The notes under the pieces were generated by a model. It made no database searches. It was not told the DNA's origin and saw only the letters and a program-made list of their open reading frames with translations. Both the position numbers and the translations under genes were made by a program. Positions 7,928-16,785 of a stretch of DNA of 64,000 nucleotides are shown piece after piece (the first letter of the stretch is position 1; each line of letters opens with the position of its first letter). Source of the DNA: Collinsella intestinalis DSM 13280 (GTDB lineage: Bacteria > Actinomycetota > Coriobacteriia > Coriobacteriales > Coriobacteriaceae); contig NZ_GG692710.1 in assembly GCF_000156175.1 (NCBI RefSeq), forward strand, positions 3,428 through 67,427, read 5' to 3'.

Positions 7928-8989
7928 ATGCAACGCTATGAATACGGCGACGCCCGGGAGGCCGTCGCGGAGCGCGGGGACGATGCCTCTCGCGTCATCT
8001 CGTTTTTCATCTTTAACACCGAGGTTCATTTCCACGCCTATGCGTCCGATGGGCAATCCGTCTCGGACCCGGCGGTGAGCCGGCGGCTCGACACCGCCCT
8101 CGCCGCGTGCAGGGACCGCTGCCTGTATTTCGAGCACCGTCTGTCGCGCACGAGGCCCGAGTCCGACATCTGTCGTGCCCATTCCTGCGCGCCCGCGGAA
8201 GTCGGCATCGCGCCCGAGACGGCCGACCTCATCCGCCGATCTTTGGGGTATTGCGAACGCAGCCGCGGGACCTTCGACGTCACGATGGGGACGGTGACGC
8301 GTCTGTGGGATTTCCACGAGGGTGTGGTCCCCAGTCCGTTGTCCCTGTCACGCGCGCTGCCGCACCTGGGGTGCTCCCACATCCACCTCGGCGGTACCGC
8401 TGCCGCGCCGACGTTGTCGATAGACGACCCCGAGACGGTGCTCGATCTCGGGGGCGTGGCAAAGGGCTATATCGCCGATGACCTGGCTGGCATTCTCCTG
8501 GATCACGGCGTCGAGCGTTTCGTCATCAACCTGGGCGGCAATGTGCTCGTGCGAGGCGGAAGGCCTCGAGATGACGCGGCCCGCCCGCCCGTGCACGACG
8601 GCGCCCCTTGGAAGATCGGCATCGTCAACCCGCGCGACCCGGCTCATTACCGCGCCATCGTCGATGTCTCGGACGGGTCGGTCGTGACGAGCGGCCTGCA
8701 TGAGCGACGCTTCACGCGGGGAGGGCGGACGTACCACCATATCTTGAATCCCATGGACGGCATGCCCGCGCGCACCGACGTGGCGAGTGCGACCATCATC
8801 GCGTCCGCGTCGATCGACTGCGACGGCTATTCGACTGCGGCGCTTATGTTGGGCATGGACGAGGGCCCGGCGTTCGTCGAGGGGATCGACGGCGTCGAGG
8901 GCGTGTTCATCAGCGATGCGGACGAGGTGCGTTGGACGTCGGGCATTGCCGACAGGCTCTCTTTGGTGCCCACGCTCCCGCGCTGGTAG
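7928..8989 (+). CDS. apbE: FAD:protein FMN transferase (ApbE family)
   Basis: ApbE enzymes transfer FMN from FAD to a threonine of flavoproteins such as NqrB/RnfD or flavin reductases. The 353-residue protein shows TFDVTMGTVTRLWDF, the LDLGGVAKGYIADDLA core, NLGGNVLVRG and YHHILNPMDG-P, in the usual order. No signal peptide or lipobox is visible, so unlike many ApbE lipoproteins it should act in the cytoplasm. I use the ATG at 7928, with GAGGAG five bases upstream, rather than the in-frame GTG at 7916. It is monocistronic, and no target flavoprotein gene is in the window. Confidence 0.92.
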   Translation: MQRYEYGDAREAVAERGDDASRVISFFIFNTEVHFHAYASDGQSVSDPAVSRRLDTALAACRDRCLYFEHRLSRTRPESDICRAHSCAPAEVGIAPETADLIRRSLGYCERSRGTFDVTMGTVTRLWDFHEGVVPSPLSLSRALPHLGCSHIHLGGTAAAPTLSIDDPETVLDLGGVAKGYIADDLAGILLDHGVERFVINLGGNVLVRGGRPRDDAARPPVHDGAPWKIGIVNPRDPAHYRAIVDVSDGSVVTSGLHERRFTRGGRTYHHILNPMDGMPARTDVASATIIASASIDCDGYSTAALMLGMDEGPAFVEGIDGVEGVFISDADEVRWTSGIADRLSLVPTLPRW

Positions 8990-9166
8990 GATCCGGCGCA
9001 CCCTTCACCGACGGTGCGCCCCCGTCCGCCCGCATGGAGTGCTTTAGCGCGCTACTGTGATAAACTGTGCCAAGGTGGCGTGCGCGCTGCCATTTTTACG
9101 TTATGGATGCCCTCGGCGCATCGCCAGGGCGGTTATGTGCCCAATGCGGCAAGGTTGGTGGTTCCG

Positions 9167-9463
9167 TTGAATATCGAGAAGATGTTCGAGCGTCCCGATG
9201 TGGACCAGCTCGTCGAGGCGTTTCAACTCGTCGAGGGCCCCGATGAGATTCGCGCGTTCCTGACCGATCTGTGCACCCCGCGTGAGATCTGCGATTTCGC
9301 CCAGCGCCTGCAGGTCGCCCGGTACTTGGATGAGGGCGAGCCCTATGTCGAGGTCCAGGCCCGTACCGGCGCCTCCTCAACCACGGTGAGTCGCGTCTCC
9401 AAGTCGCTCAACGGCGAGTACGGCGGCTACCGCAAGGTGCTTGTCAAGTTCGGCGATCAGTAG
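9167..9463 (+). CDS. YerC/YecD-type TrpR-related regulator
   Basis: A protein of about 98 residues related to TrpR. It has the helical stretch DQLVEAFQLVEGPDEIRAFL, then LCTPREICDFAQRLQVARYL and the helix-turn-helix GASSTTVSRVSKSL. The SGASTATISRV-like segment is the hallmark of the YerC/YecD family (TIGR02531). Members bind DNA, but their ligand and targets are unknown; tryptophan is not implied. The start is uncertain: TTG at 9167 (with GGTTGGTGG upstream) or ATG at 9182. An efficient terminator follows immediately, so it is the last gene of its transcript. Confidence 0.82.
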   Translation: MNIEKMFERPDVDQLVEAFQLVEGPDEIRAFLTDLCTPREICDFAQRLQVARYLDEGEPYVEVQARTGASSTTVSRVSKSLNGEYGGYRKVLVKFGDQ

Positions 9464-9488
9464 CGCGGGCCAGCACGGTCAGAAGATT

Positions 9489-9530
9489 CCGCCCCTCGCG
9501 GCCATAAGGTTGCGGGGGGCGGTTTCTCTT
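9489..9530 (+). terminator. Rho-independent terminator after the YerC-like gene
   Basis: CCGCCCCTCGC (9489-9499) pairs with GCGGGGGGCGG (9512-9522), an 11-bp stem with one G-U pair, followed by TTTCTCTT. Confidence 0.88.
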
Positions 9531-9651
9531 GCGTGTCGGGAGGGCGCCCGCACTTTGGCGCGATTGCGCGGGAGCGTGTCCTTCGGAGCGCGATGGTGTC
9601 CGCGCGGGCGTGTAGGATAGGGCTATGCAACTTCTACCGAGGATGGGGAGC

Positions 9652-12600
9652 ATGGGGCTGAAAGTCTATACGACGCAATCCGTGACGGCACTCACGGGTG
9701 CCGAGATATCGCTGCTCGAGGATGCCGCACGCGCGTGCGGCCGTGCCACGCTGTTGGTGCCCTCGTTCGCCGAGCGCGACGTGTGCCGTCGCGCCTTGGC
9801 AGACGCGCGCGTCGGCACGGGCGTCGACGTGACAACGCCCGAGGCTTGGATCGAGGGGCTGTGGGAGCTCTTCGGCGATGGCCGTCGCGTGGTGTCTCCG
9901 CTCGAGCGCCGCATGCTCGTCTCGGCCCTCATGGACCGGCGAGATGCCGGCCAGATCGCCCCGCTGCGCGATAACCCGGGAACGGCGCGCCTCATTTCCC
10001 AGATCGCCGAGGCCCTGCTGCCCGAGATCGCCGCCCCCGCCGTGCTGGGGAGGAGGGAGGCCGAGCCCGACGGCGAATCGGAGCGGGTGGTGTTTTGCCT
10101 GGTGCGCGCTTACGCCGACATGCTCGCCGCGCGTGGCCTCGTCGAGGCTTCGGAGGCTGCGTCCGTCTTGGCGGGCCTTGTCGGGGATGGCGCCCCCGCG
10201 TGCGCGCGCTTCGTCGCCGTGCGCGATGTTCCCCGTCTGCCCGGTCACGTGATGCGCCTTTTGAGGGCCGTCGCCGGTGCGGGCGAGGTCGCCCTGCTCC
10301 TCAACCCCGACCAGCGTTCGCTCGCATCGGAGCTTGACGCCTCCATCGAGACGGTCGGGCTCGATGACGGCCACCCCGCGTCGCGCTTCCAGGGGGACCC
10401 CGAGTTCCTCGAGGTCGCAGGCCCGCATGCCCGCGGCGCCGCCTACGCGAGCGCCCTTGCCGATCTCGTGGGGGATGGGCGTGACGTGGTGGTGGCCGCA
10501 GCCCGCCCCTCCGAGGTGTTCGAAGAGGTCTCGCCCCGCCTGGCGGCTCGCGGAATCAGCTCGGAATGCACGTTGGCCGCCCGGTTCGGCCAGACCGCAG
10601 TCGGCCGTCAGTTCGCTGCCCTGTCCGATGTGGTTGCCCGCATGAAGGATGCGGGGGAGGACCCCGAGCGCGCGGCGACGTGGTGGCCTGCGCCGGAGCT
10701 CGCCGATTGGCTTTACTCGCCGCTTTCCGGCATGGATTCCAATTCCGCCCGGATGTTCGACAAGAAGATCCGATCCAACCGATCCCTGACGCCCGAGGCG
10801 GTCCTGCGCACGTTGCAGAGCTATCAGAGCCAAACGACGACCAAGCGTCAGCGCTCCGACCAGTCAAAACCCTATGCGCAGGTGCCCGCCGTGTGCGCGA
10901 GCGTCGTCTCTTATTTGTGGCAGGAGCGTCCAGTCTCGGCCCTCAAGGCCATATGTGCCGTCGCCGGCGCCCTGCCCCCCAGCGCATTCGGCTGGAGGGA
11001 CGGGTCAGTCCGCGCCGGAGTCGAGGTGTCCATGGCCGCCAAGGCCATCGAGACCTTGACCGATGTCGCTCACGAGCTGGACGTTTGCCAATCCGCCGCC
11101 GTCACGGTGTTGGATGGCCTGACCGTCTCCGCTCGCCGTCGCACGGAGTCGACCGACTTTGCGCACACGGGCTACGAGGGCGATGCGGATATGCCCTGCG
11201 TGCGGTTCATGACGCTCGCCGAAGCGGCCTTGCTGCCCGCCGGTTCCGTGGACGCCGTCTTCGTCGCCGACGTGGATGTCGACAACTTCCCGCTTTCGCA
11301 TGAGGAGGGCGCGCTTGCGACCCTCGCCGCCAAACTCGGAGCCGCGTCTATGGAGCTCGAGCCCGCCGCCCGTCTGCGCGACCTGTTCGACCGCGCGCTG
11401 GCGGCCGCTCGCAGCCGCGCGGTCCTGGCCCGTGTGACGCACGACCGTCAGGCCAAGGACCGCTATCCCGCAGCGATGTGGACGGAGCTCACCGCCGCCG
11501 TCCGCGCGGCGGGGCGTGTCGTGACCGTGACCTCGGTGGGCGAGGGCGACATCGCGGCCGATCTCGACACCGCCGCCGGCATGGGCCTGAAGCGTCGGCG
11601 TGTGGCGTGCCTTCCCCCGCAGGAGCTGGGCGAGGACGCCATCCGCCACCTGGTGCTCTACCAGCGTGATCCAAACGACCCATCGCGCCTTGTGCCGCGT
11701 CAGCTGTCCGCCTCCCAGATCGAGGGGTACGTGACCTGCCCTCTGTGCTGGTTTATGTCCTCACGAGTTCGTCCGCAGTCGCTTGATGCGGGATTCGGCA
11801 ATATGGAGAAGGGCAATTTCGTCCACGACGTCATGTATCGCCTGCACGCCGAGCTTACCGAGGAGGGTGTCCCCCGTGTCACGCCTGAGAATCTCGAGGT
11901 GTGTCTGGAAAAGCTCCGGGATGTGTTCGATTGTGTCCGTGCGGAGCACGCGCGCAACAAGACCTCGAGCTCCGCTGCGCTCGTCGCGCACTCGGCTCTC
12001 GAGCATGTGCAGGTGGACGAGATCTTGCCGCAGCTCGAGGCGGTGGTCCGTTACGAGGCGGGGGCGTTGGCGCCCTTCGCGCCCGCATACCTCGAGTACT
12101 CCTTCAACGGCCTTGGGGTCGAGTACGCCGGCCGTCCGCTCGGTGGGCGCATCGACCGCGTGGACGTCGACGTGGAGGGCCGCGCGATGGTCATCGACTA
12201 TAAGCACCGCATGGATGTCAACGCCTTCAAGCTGGCGGACCCAACGGTCGCCAAGCGTGACGGCGTCGTCCCCGCCGATGACCCCGACTGGCTGCCCGAG
12301 CACACGCAGTCGCTCATCTATGCCCAGGCGTTGCGCCATTCCGAGCTCGCGCTCGATGCCCGCGGCGCCCTCTATTTCTCGACCAAGGGCGGCGCTCCCG
12401 CCATGCGTGGCGCCGTTTCGGAGGAGTTCGTCGAGGTCGAGTCTGGTGACGGGCGCGTGCCGGGCTTGCGGGCGGGCTTCCCCGACGCCGAGCACGGAGG
12501 CACCATGGGCTTCGACGAGTTGCTCGAACGAGTCGAGCAGACCATCGCGCGCAAGTTGGACGCCCTCGAGGCGGGCGACGTCTCGGCGGCGGAGAAGCCG

Positions 12601-12654
12601 GGCGCGCGGTGCGCATTCAACCATGATCTTGGATTTGAGTGGAGGGACGCATAA
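9652..12654 (+). CDS. addB: AddB-like subunit of an AddAB-type helicase-nuclease
   Basis: A 1000-residue partner of the AddA-like protein directly downstream; together they would process double-strand DNA ends for recombination. The C-terminal PD-(D/E)XK nuclease is visible as GRIDRVDVDVEGRAMVIDYKHR at about residues 830-852. The preceding SASQIEGYVTCPLCWFM is the AddB-type entry to that domain. No Walker A motif is present, so this subunit should not be a motor. Canonical AddB ends with a CxxCxxxxxC iron-sulfur motif; here the C-terminus has a single cysteine (GARCAFNHDLGFEW), so the cluster may be absent. The start at 9652 follows GGATGGGGAGC. A -10-like TAGGAT at 9613-9618 sits just upstream. 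It is also compatible with actinobacterial AdnA-like annotation, but the missing motor favours AddB. Confidence 0.85.
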   Translation: MGLKVYTTQSVTALTGAEISLLEDAARACGRATLLVPSFAERDVCRRALADARVGTGVDVTTPEAWIEGLWELFGDGRRVVSPLERRMLVSALMDRRDAGQIAPLRDNPGTARLISQIAEALLPEIAAPAVLGRREAEPDGESERVVFCLVRAYADMLAARGLVEASEAASVLAGLVGDGAPACARFVAVRDVPRLPGHVMRLLRAVAGAGEVALLLNPDQRSLASELDASIETVGLDDGHPASRFQGDPEFLEVAGPHARGAAYASALADLVGDGRDVVVAAARPSEVFEEVSPRLAARGISSECTLAARFGQTAVGRQFAALSDVVARMKDAGEDPERAATWWPAPELADWLYSPLSGMDSNSARMFDKKIRSNRSLTPEAVLRTLQSYQSQTTTKRQRSDQSKPYAQVPAVCASVVSYLWQERPVSALKAICAVAGALPPSAFGWRDGSVRAGVEVSMAAKAIETLTDVAHELDVCQSAAVTVLDGLTVSARRRTESTDFAHTGYEGDADMPCVRFMTLAEAALLPAGSVDAVFVADVDVDNFPLSHEEGALATLAAKLGAASMELEPAARLRDLFDRALAAARSRAVLARVTHDRQAKDRYPAAMWTELTAAVRAAGRVVTVTSVGEGDIAADLDTAAGMGLKRRRVACLPPQELGEDAIRHLVLYQRDPNDPSRLVPRQLSASQIEGYVTCPLCWFMSSRVRPQSLDAGFGNMEKGNFVHDVMYRLHAELTEEGVPRVTPENLEVCLEKLRDVFDCVRAEHARNKTSSSAALVAHSALEHVQVDEILPQLEAVVRYEAGALAPFAPAYLEYSFNGLGVEYAGRPLGGRIDRVDVDVEGRAMVIDYKHRMDVNAFKLADPTVAKRDGVVPADDPDWLPEHTQSLIYAQALRHSELALDARGALYFSTKGGAPAMRGAVSEEFVEVESGDGRVPGLRAGFPDAEHGGTMGFDELLERVEQTIARKLDALEAGDVSAAEKPGARCAFNHDLGFEWRDA

Positions 12655-12657
12655 CCA

Positions 12658-15600
12658 ATGGACCTTTCCACCCTCATGCCGCAGCAGCGCGATATCGTGA
12701 CGACTCTCGATCGACCGCTTTTCGTCTCGGCGGGCGCCGGTTCCGGCAAGACCTTCACCCTGACGCGCAGGATCTTATGGGCGCTCTCGCCCGAGTCCGG
12801 CCCCTTCATCCGTAATCTCGACCGGGTGCTGGCCATCACGTTCACCAAAGACGCCGCCGCCGAGATTCGCGAGCGCGTCCGCGGGGCCCTCATCGAGGAG
12901 GGCATGGGCGACATCGCCCTGCAGGTCGACGACGCGTGGATCTCGACGATCCACGGTATGTGCTCGCGCATCCTGCGCGCTCATGCGCTCGAGCTCGGCC
13001 TCGACCCCGAATTCAGCGTTTTGGACGAGTCCGTCTCCGGTCCGCTTATGGACCGGGCAGTCGATGCCGTGATTGCGCGGGAGCGCGGCGGCTTGCGCGA
13101 GCTGCAGGAGTGGTACGCGCTGTCCGGTGAGTTGGACCCGAGCGGCTTTGAGGCGGGCACGAGCGCCAAGCGCCTGGTACGCACCCTGCTCGAGCGCGCA
13201 AGTGCCTCGCGTCACGGCTTCGACGACATGCACCTCATCCGCGGTTCGGTGGATTTCTCGGGCCTCATGGACGCCTATCGCCAATGTCTCGGCGCGAGTG
13301 CCAAGGCAGCCGAGACCGCGCGCATCGCGTTGGATGCCCTCGAGGCCTATGGATGCGGTCCGCAGACGCGCGGGGACCTCGCGGCGTGCATGCTCGCCTG
13401 CGGCATGCCCCGCCCGAGCAAGGCGTTTCCCAAGGAGCAGGTGGCTTTGCTCAAGGCAGAGGCCGCCGACGCCTTCATCAACGCCTATCTGGCTCTCGGA
13501 GGCTCCGCCCTCGACGAGTTGCTCGCCCTTGCCCGCGCCGTCGGCGACGAGTATGCCGCGCTCAAGGCGGAGCGCTCGGCGCTCGACAACAACGACCTGC
13601 TCCGCCTCACCTATGAGGCGCTGCGCGATCACCCCCGTATCCGCGATGCGTATGCGGGCAAATTCGCGATGGTCATGATCGACGAGTTCCAAGACACCGA
13701 TCAGCAACAGGTCGACCTCATCAACTTCCTGACGGGCGAGGGCGGTCGCGCGCTGTGCACCGTGGGCGACGCCCAGCAGTCCATCTACCGCTTTCGCGGC
13801 GCCGAGGTCGAGGTGTTCCGCCGCGCCCAGCGCCGCATCGAGCAGGGGGCCGCTGCGGGTTCCGAGGGGTCCGTGGTCAAGCTCGTCAAGAACTTCCGCA
13901 GCCACGCCGAGGTGCTCGAGTATGTCGCACGCGTCTTCGACGACGGACAGGGCGGCATCATGCCCAGCTTCCTCAACCTGCTCCCGCACGACGGGCGCGC
14001 CGACGGCCTGCGGGTCGCGGGCGCCTCGCGTCGTCAGGCCCTGCTTGTCGCGGGCGGCACCACCGAGGAGCGCACGGCGGCCAAGGCCGAGGCCATCGCC
14101 AAGCGGTTTCGCGCCCTCGCCGATGCCGGTCAACCCGCAGGCGACATGGTCCTGTTGTTGGGCGGCATGACCCGCGCGGGCGTCTATGCGGATGCCATTC
14201 GCGCACAGGGCCTCGACTGCGTGATCAGCGGCGGTTCGGTGTTCGCCTCCACGGAGGAGGCCAAGACCATCCGCGCGCTCGTGCATATGCTCGGCAACCT
14301 CGCCGACACCGCACAGGGCTTGGCCCCCGTGCTCGCCTCTCCGCTGTTCGCGTTGGGCGTCCAGGAATTCCTCGCGCTGGCAACGGCGTGGGACGCGCAG
14401 ACCGGCGAGACCCGCCGTCGCAATATCGAGCTCGGCATCCTGTTTGACGACGACGCCCCGGGCTTCGGCGACCTTCCGCTGCTCGCTCGTGCCCGCACGG
14501 TCCTGCGCCGTGCCCTTTCGCGCCTGGGGAAGGATCCGCTCGCTTCGATCGTGCGCGACGTGGTCAACGAGTCCGGCTGGATGGTCCGTCTCGCCGAGCG
14601 CGGGGCGGAGGGTCGCGCGCAGGCAGCGAACGTCCTCAAGGCCATCGACGCGGTCGCGGAGGCCGAGGCGGAACTGGGCAATGCACCGCGTCAGGTGGCG
14701 CTTGCCTACGATCGCTTCCTGACGGGCAAGCAGGCGCCGGGAGCCCTCAACGAGGAAGGCGGCAATGCGGTCCGCATCATGACGGTGCATGCGTCCAAGG
14801 GCCTCGAGTTCCCCGTGGTCGCGGTGTCCGAGTGCTTCGGCATCCGCTCCAATTCCGCGCGCATGCAGTCGGTGCGCCGCGACGACGGCACGCTCGACCT
14901 CGTCGCGCTGCCGGGCCGTTTCCCGGACTGCCGCGATTCGCTCGGGTCGCTGATAGAGGGCGCCGAGGTTGAGAAGCAGTTCAAGAGGTACCTGAGCGGC
15001 TCGGGCGCCACGGGTCCCTGGCTCGACGCGAGCCTGGTCGATGACGTGTGCGCGACCGGGTCGGCCGCCGAGGCATGGTTGTCCATGCGCGACGAGGAGG
15101 ACCGCCTCGCGCTCGAGGAGCGCGCTCGCCTCCTGTACGTCGCCATGACACGCGCCCGCGAGGTTTGCTTGCTCGCGATGGACGCCCCTGTCGGCCGCGG
15201 CAAGGGGTCGGCCCTCGCGCTCAAGCCCGAGCTGGACCTCACGCCCGCCGTGCTCGAGCGCATCCTGCCCGACGCCGGCGCCTCCCTCGCGTGCGATCGC
15301 CTCGTGTTCGACAACGCACAAGCGGGCGATTTCGAGCTGATCGCCCTTAGGGACTTCTCGTATGGTGGCGTCGTATATGAGGCGAATGCCGCGCTCGCCG
15401 ACGCGGAGGACCCGGTTGCGGATGTCCCCGTGTCCGAGCCGATGGACTCCTTCACGCTCGTGGAGCCCGCGAACGTGTACATGCGCGTCGTGCCCGCCGA
15501 ACGTGCCCCACGCGATTCCTACAGCTACTCGTCGGTCTCGGCGGAGCTGCACGAGGAAGCCGAGGACCATCCCGAGCCTACGGAGGCCCCTATTGAGGGG

Positions 15601-16197
15601 GCGTCGGGGGAGGCCGCGGTGTCGGGTGGAGTCGAGGCGCCGCGCGATGAGCGGGCCGTTCCGTCGCACGAGGGAGACCCGACGGCGCTCGGCAGCGCCT
15701 TCCATGCCGCTTGCCAGTGGCTGATCGAGCTCGACCGTGCCGATTTGCCCGTCGAGCGTGCCGACGCCCTATGCCGCTACTGGGGCTGCACGGCCGCCCA
15801 ACGCGAGCGTTTCGATGAGGCGGTTGCGCGCTGGCTTTCCAGCGACGTGCGCGCCGAGGCCCTTGCCTGGCCGTGCCGTCGTGCCGAGGTGCCGTTCTAC
15901 TCCCTCGGCATGGATGGACTTGTGGAGCGCTTCGGTCCTTATGCCGAGGGTGCCATCGACTTGCTGTGCACCGATGCCGCCCGTCCCGGTCGTGCTCTGC
16001 TGATCGACTACAAGACCGGTGGGAGCTCGCTCGAGACGCCCGAGCAGCTGCAGGAGAAGCACGCCCTTCAAGCGAGCGTCTACGCCGATGTCTTGCACAA
16101 GGCCGGGTACGAGCAAGTGACGCTCAAGTTCGTCCGTGTCGAGGTGCCCGACCCGTCCGACCCGACGCAGCCCCAGGTCGTCACGTACGAGCTATAA
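12658..16197 (+). CDS. addA: AddA-like UvrD/RecB helicase-nuclease
   Basis: An 1179-residue superfamily 1 helicase fused to a nuclease. SAGAGSGKT (residues 24-32) is Walker A, VMIDEFQDTDQQQ is motif II, VGDAQQSIYRFRGA motif III, VHASKGLEFPVVAVSE motif V and LLYVAMTRARE motif VI. The C-terminal RecB-like nuclease has GAIDLLC and ALLIDYKTGG. A stretch rich in Glu, Pro and Ala (about residues 960-1000) links the helicase to the nuclease. The gene starts 3 bp after addB, so the two are translationally linked. The complex would unwind and resect broken ends and hand 3' tails to RecA, consistent with ruvCAB nearby. Confidence 0.93.
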   Translation: MDLSTLMPQQRDIVTTLDRPLFVSAGAGSGKTFTLTRRILWALSPESGPFIRNLDRVLAITFTKDAAAEIRERVRGALIEEGMGDIALQVDDAWISTIHGMCSRILRAHALELGLDPEFSVLDESVSGPLMDRAVDAVIARERGGLRELQEWYALSGELDPSGFEAGTSAKRLVRTLLERASASRHGFDDMHLIRGSVDFSGLMDAYRQCLGASAKAAETARIALDALEAYGCGPQTRGDLAACMLACGMPRPSKAFPKEQVALLKAEAADAFINAYLALGGSALDELLALARAVGDEYAALKAERSALDNNDLLRLTYEALRDHPRIRDAYAGKFAMVMIDEFQDTDQQQVDLINFLTGEGGRALCTVGDAQQSIYRFRGAEVEVFRRAQRRIEQGAAAGSEGSVVKLVKNFRSHAEVLEYVARVFDDGQGGIMPSFLNLLPHDGRADGLRVAGASRRQALLVAGGTTEERTAAKAEAIAKRFRALADAGQPAGDMVLLLGGMTRAGVYADAIRAQGLDCVISGGSVFASTEEAKTIRALVHMLGNLADTAQGLAPVLASPLFALGVQEFLALATAWDAQTGETRRRNIELGILFDDDAPGFGDLPLLARARTVLRRALSRLGKDPLASIVRDVVNESGWMVRLAERGAEGRAQAANVLKAIDAVAEAEAELGNAPRQVALAYDRFLTGKQAPGALNEEGGNAVRIMTVHASKGLEFPVVAVSECFGIRSNSARMQSVRRDDGTLDLVALPGRFPDCRDSLGSLIEGAEVEKQFKRYLSGSGATGPWLDASLVDDVCATGSAAEAWLSMRDEEDRLALEERARLLYVAMTRAREVCLLAMDAPVGRGKGSALALKPELDLTPAVLERILPDAGASLACDRLVFDNAQAGDFELIALRDFSYGGVVYEANAALADAEDPVADVPVSEPMDSFTLVEPANVYMRVVPAERAPRDSYSYSSVSAELHEEAEDHPEPTEAPIEGASGEAAVSGGVEAPRDERAVPSHEGDPTALGSAFHAACQWLIELDRADLPVERADALCRYWGCTAAQRERFDEAVARWLSSDVRAEALAWPCRRAEVPFYSLGMDGLVERFGPYAEGAIDLLCTDAARPGRALLIDYKTGGSSLETPEQLQEKHALQASVYADVLHKAGYEQVTLKFVRVEVPDPSDPTQPQVVTYEL

Positions 16198-16233
16198 CTT
16201 CAATTGAGGGCCCGACGCAGGAAATCCCGATGT

Positions 16234-16279
16234 GGCGACTGCCCCGATGTAGGGGCGCCCCCACATCGGGGCAGTCGCC
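16234..16279. repeat. 17-bp perfect inverted repeat with palindromic loop
   Basis: GGCGACTGCCCCGATGT (16234-16250) is mirrored exactly at 16263-16279. The loop itself contains the palindrome GGGGCGCCCC. The 46-nt hairpin lies 36 bp after addA but has no T-run, so it is a repeat element or mRNA-stabilising hairpin rather than a standard terminator. Confidence 0.8.
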
Positions 16280-16293
16280 AATTGAGCCCAAGA

Positions 16294-16348
16294 TTGTCTA
16301 TGGTTATCTTCCCTTTGGCGGCTTCAGGGGGAAGAAAGTCATAGACAA
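16294..16348. repeat. Second inverted repeat downstream of addA
   Basis: TTGTCTATG (16294-16302) pairs with CATAGACAA (16340-16348), and inner arms CTTCCC (16308-16313) with GGGAAG (16329-16334). The element is of unknown role and adjoins the larger hairpin. Confidence 0.65.
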
Positions 16349-16460
16349 ATCCCCAGCTGCCATAGGCGGTCTCTGGTCACCATAGGTAATTCTTTGCTGC
16401 CAAAGGTAATCTTGCGCCGTGCGATGAGAGCGCCCATCGCTTCCAGGCAGCTGGGAGATG

Positions 16461-16504
16461 AAAAATTCAGCCCAAGTTCGCATGGTGTCGACCTTGGGCT
16501 GAAT
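16461..16504 (-). terminator. Rho-independent terminator of the three-gene accessory operon
   Basis: ATTCAGCCCAAG (16465-16476) and CTTGGGCTGAAT (16493-16504) form a perfect 12-bp stem. Read on the minus strand the stem runs into TTTTT. It lies 34 bp after the stop of the 80-residue gene. Confidence 0.88.
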
Positions 16505-16538
16505 CTAAATCACCCTGCGATGAGGGGGACTGGAATAA

Positions 16539-16781
16539 TCAGAGTCTGCGATATCGGGTGTGGTTGTTTTTGCCGCGCTCAATCTTTTCGATAGGGGGAA
16601 GCGCCCCACTCTGGTATTTCTTGGAGAAGAACACGCCAAAGCTGATTTTCTCTCCACGTTCCAGGTTGCTCCATGCGGTTCCCTTGAACAGGGACTTCAC
16701 TTCGAAGACTGTTCTAGGCTCAAGCTGATCAATCGCTTTTTGTGCCTCGTTGAACATTTCATCGAAATTTGCAGATCCCAT
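16539..16781 (-). CDS. Small DUF1413-like protein
   Basis: An 80-residue protein, last gene of a three-gene operon. The pattern TVFEVKSLFKGTAWSNLERGEKISFGVFF followed by a basic tail with NNHTRYRR fits the DUF1413 family of small proteins, whose members share F-x-V-x-x-LF and W-x-x-L-x-x-G-x-x-x-x-FG. Function is unknown. It starts 4 bp after the upstream gene stops, so it is co-translated. Its base composition is lower in GC than flanking housekeeping genes, consistent with acquisition. Confidence 0.7.
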   Translation of the reverse strand: MGSANFDEMFNEAQKAIDQLEPRTVFEVKSLFKGTAWSNLERGEKISFGVFFSKKYQSGALPPIEKIERGKNNHTRYRRL

Positions 16782-16785
16782 TTTG

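Larger units (their letters stand above)
16198..16463. other. Gene-free stretch with two large inverted repeats
   Basis: No coding region is supported here. The first hairpin is at 16234-16279 and the second at 16294-16348. Between 16350 and 16435 there are degenerate short repeats of the type TAGGTAAT-CTTTG and AAAGGTAATCTT. These look like remnants of a small repetitive element between the DNA-repair operon and the accessory operon. Confidence 0.6.

Noticed and set aside
12775-15705. 976-codon open frame opposite addA
   Set aside because: Same artefact; low-complexity Arg/Ala/Gly-rich translation, while addA shows all helicase motifs.
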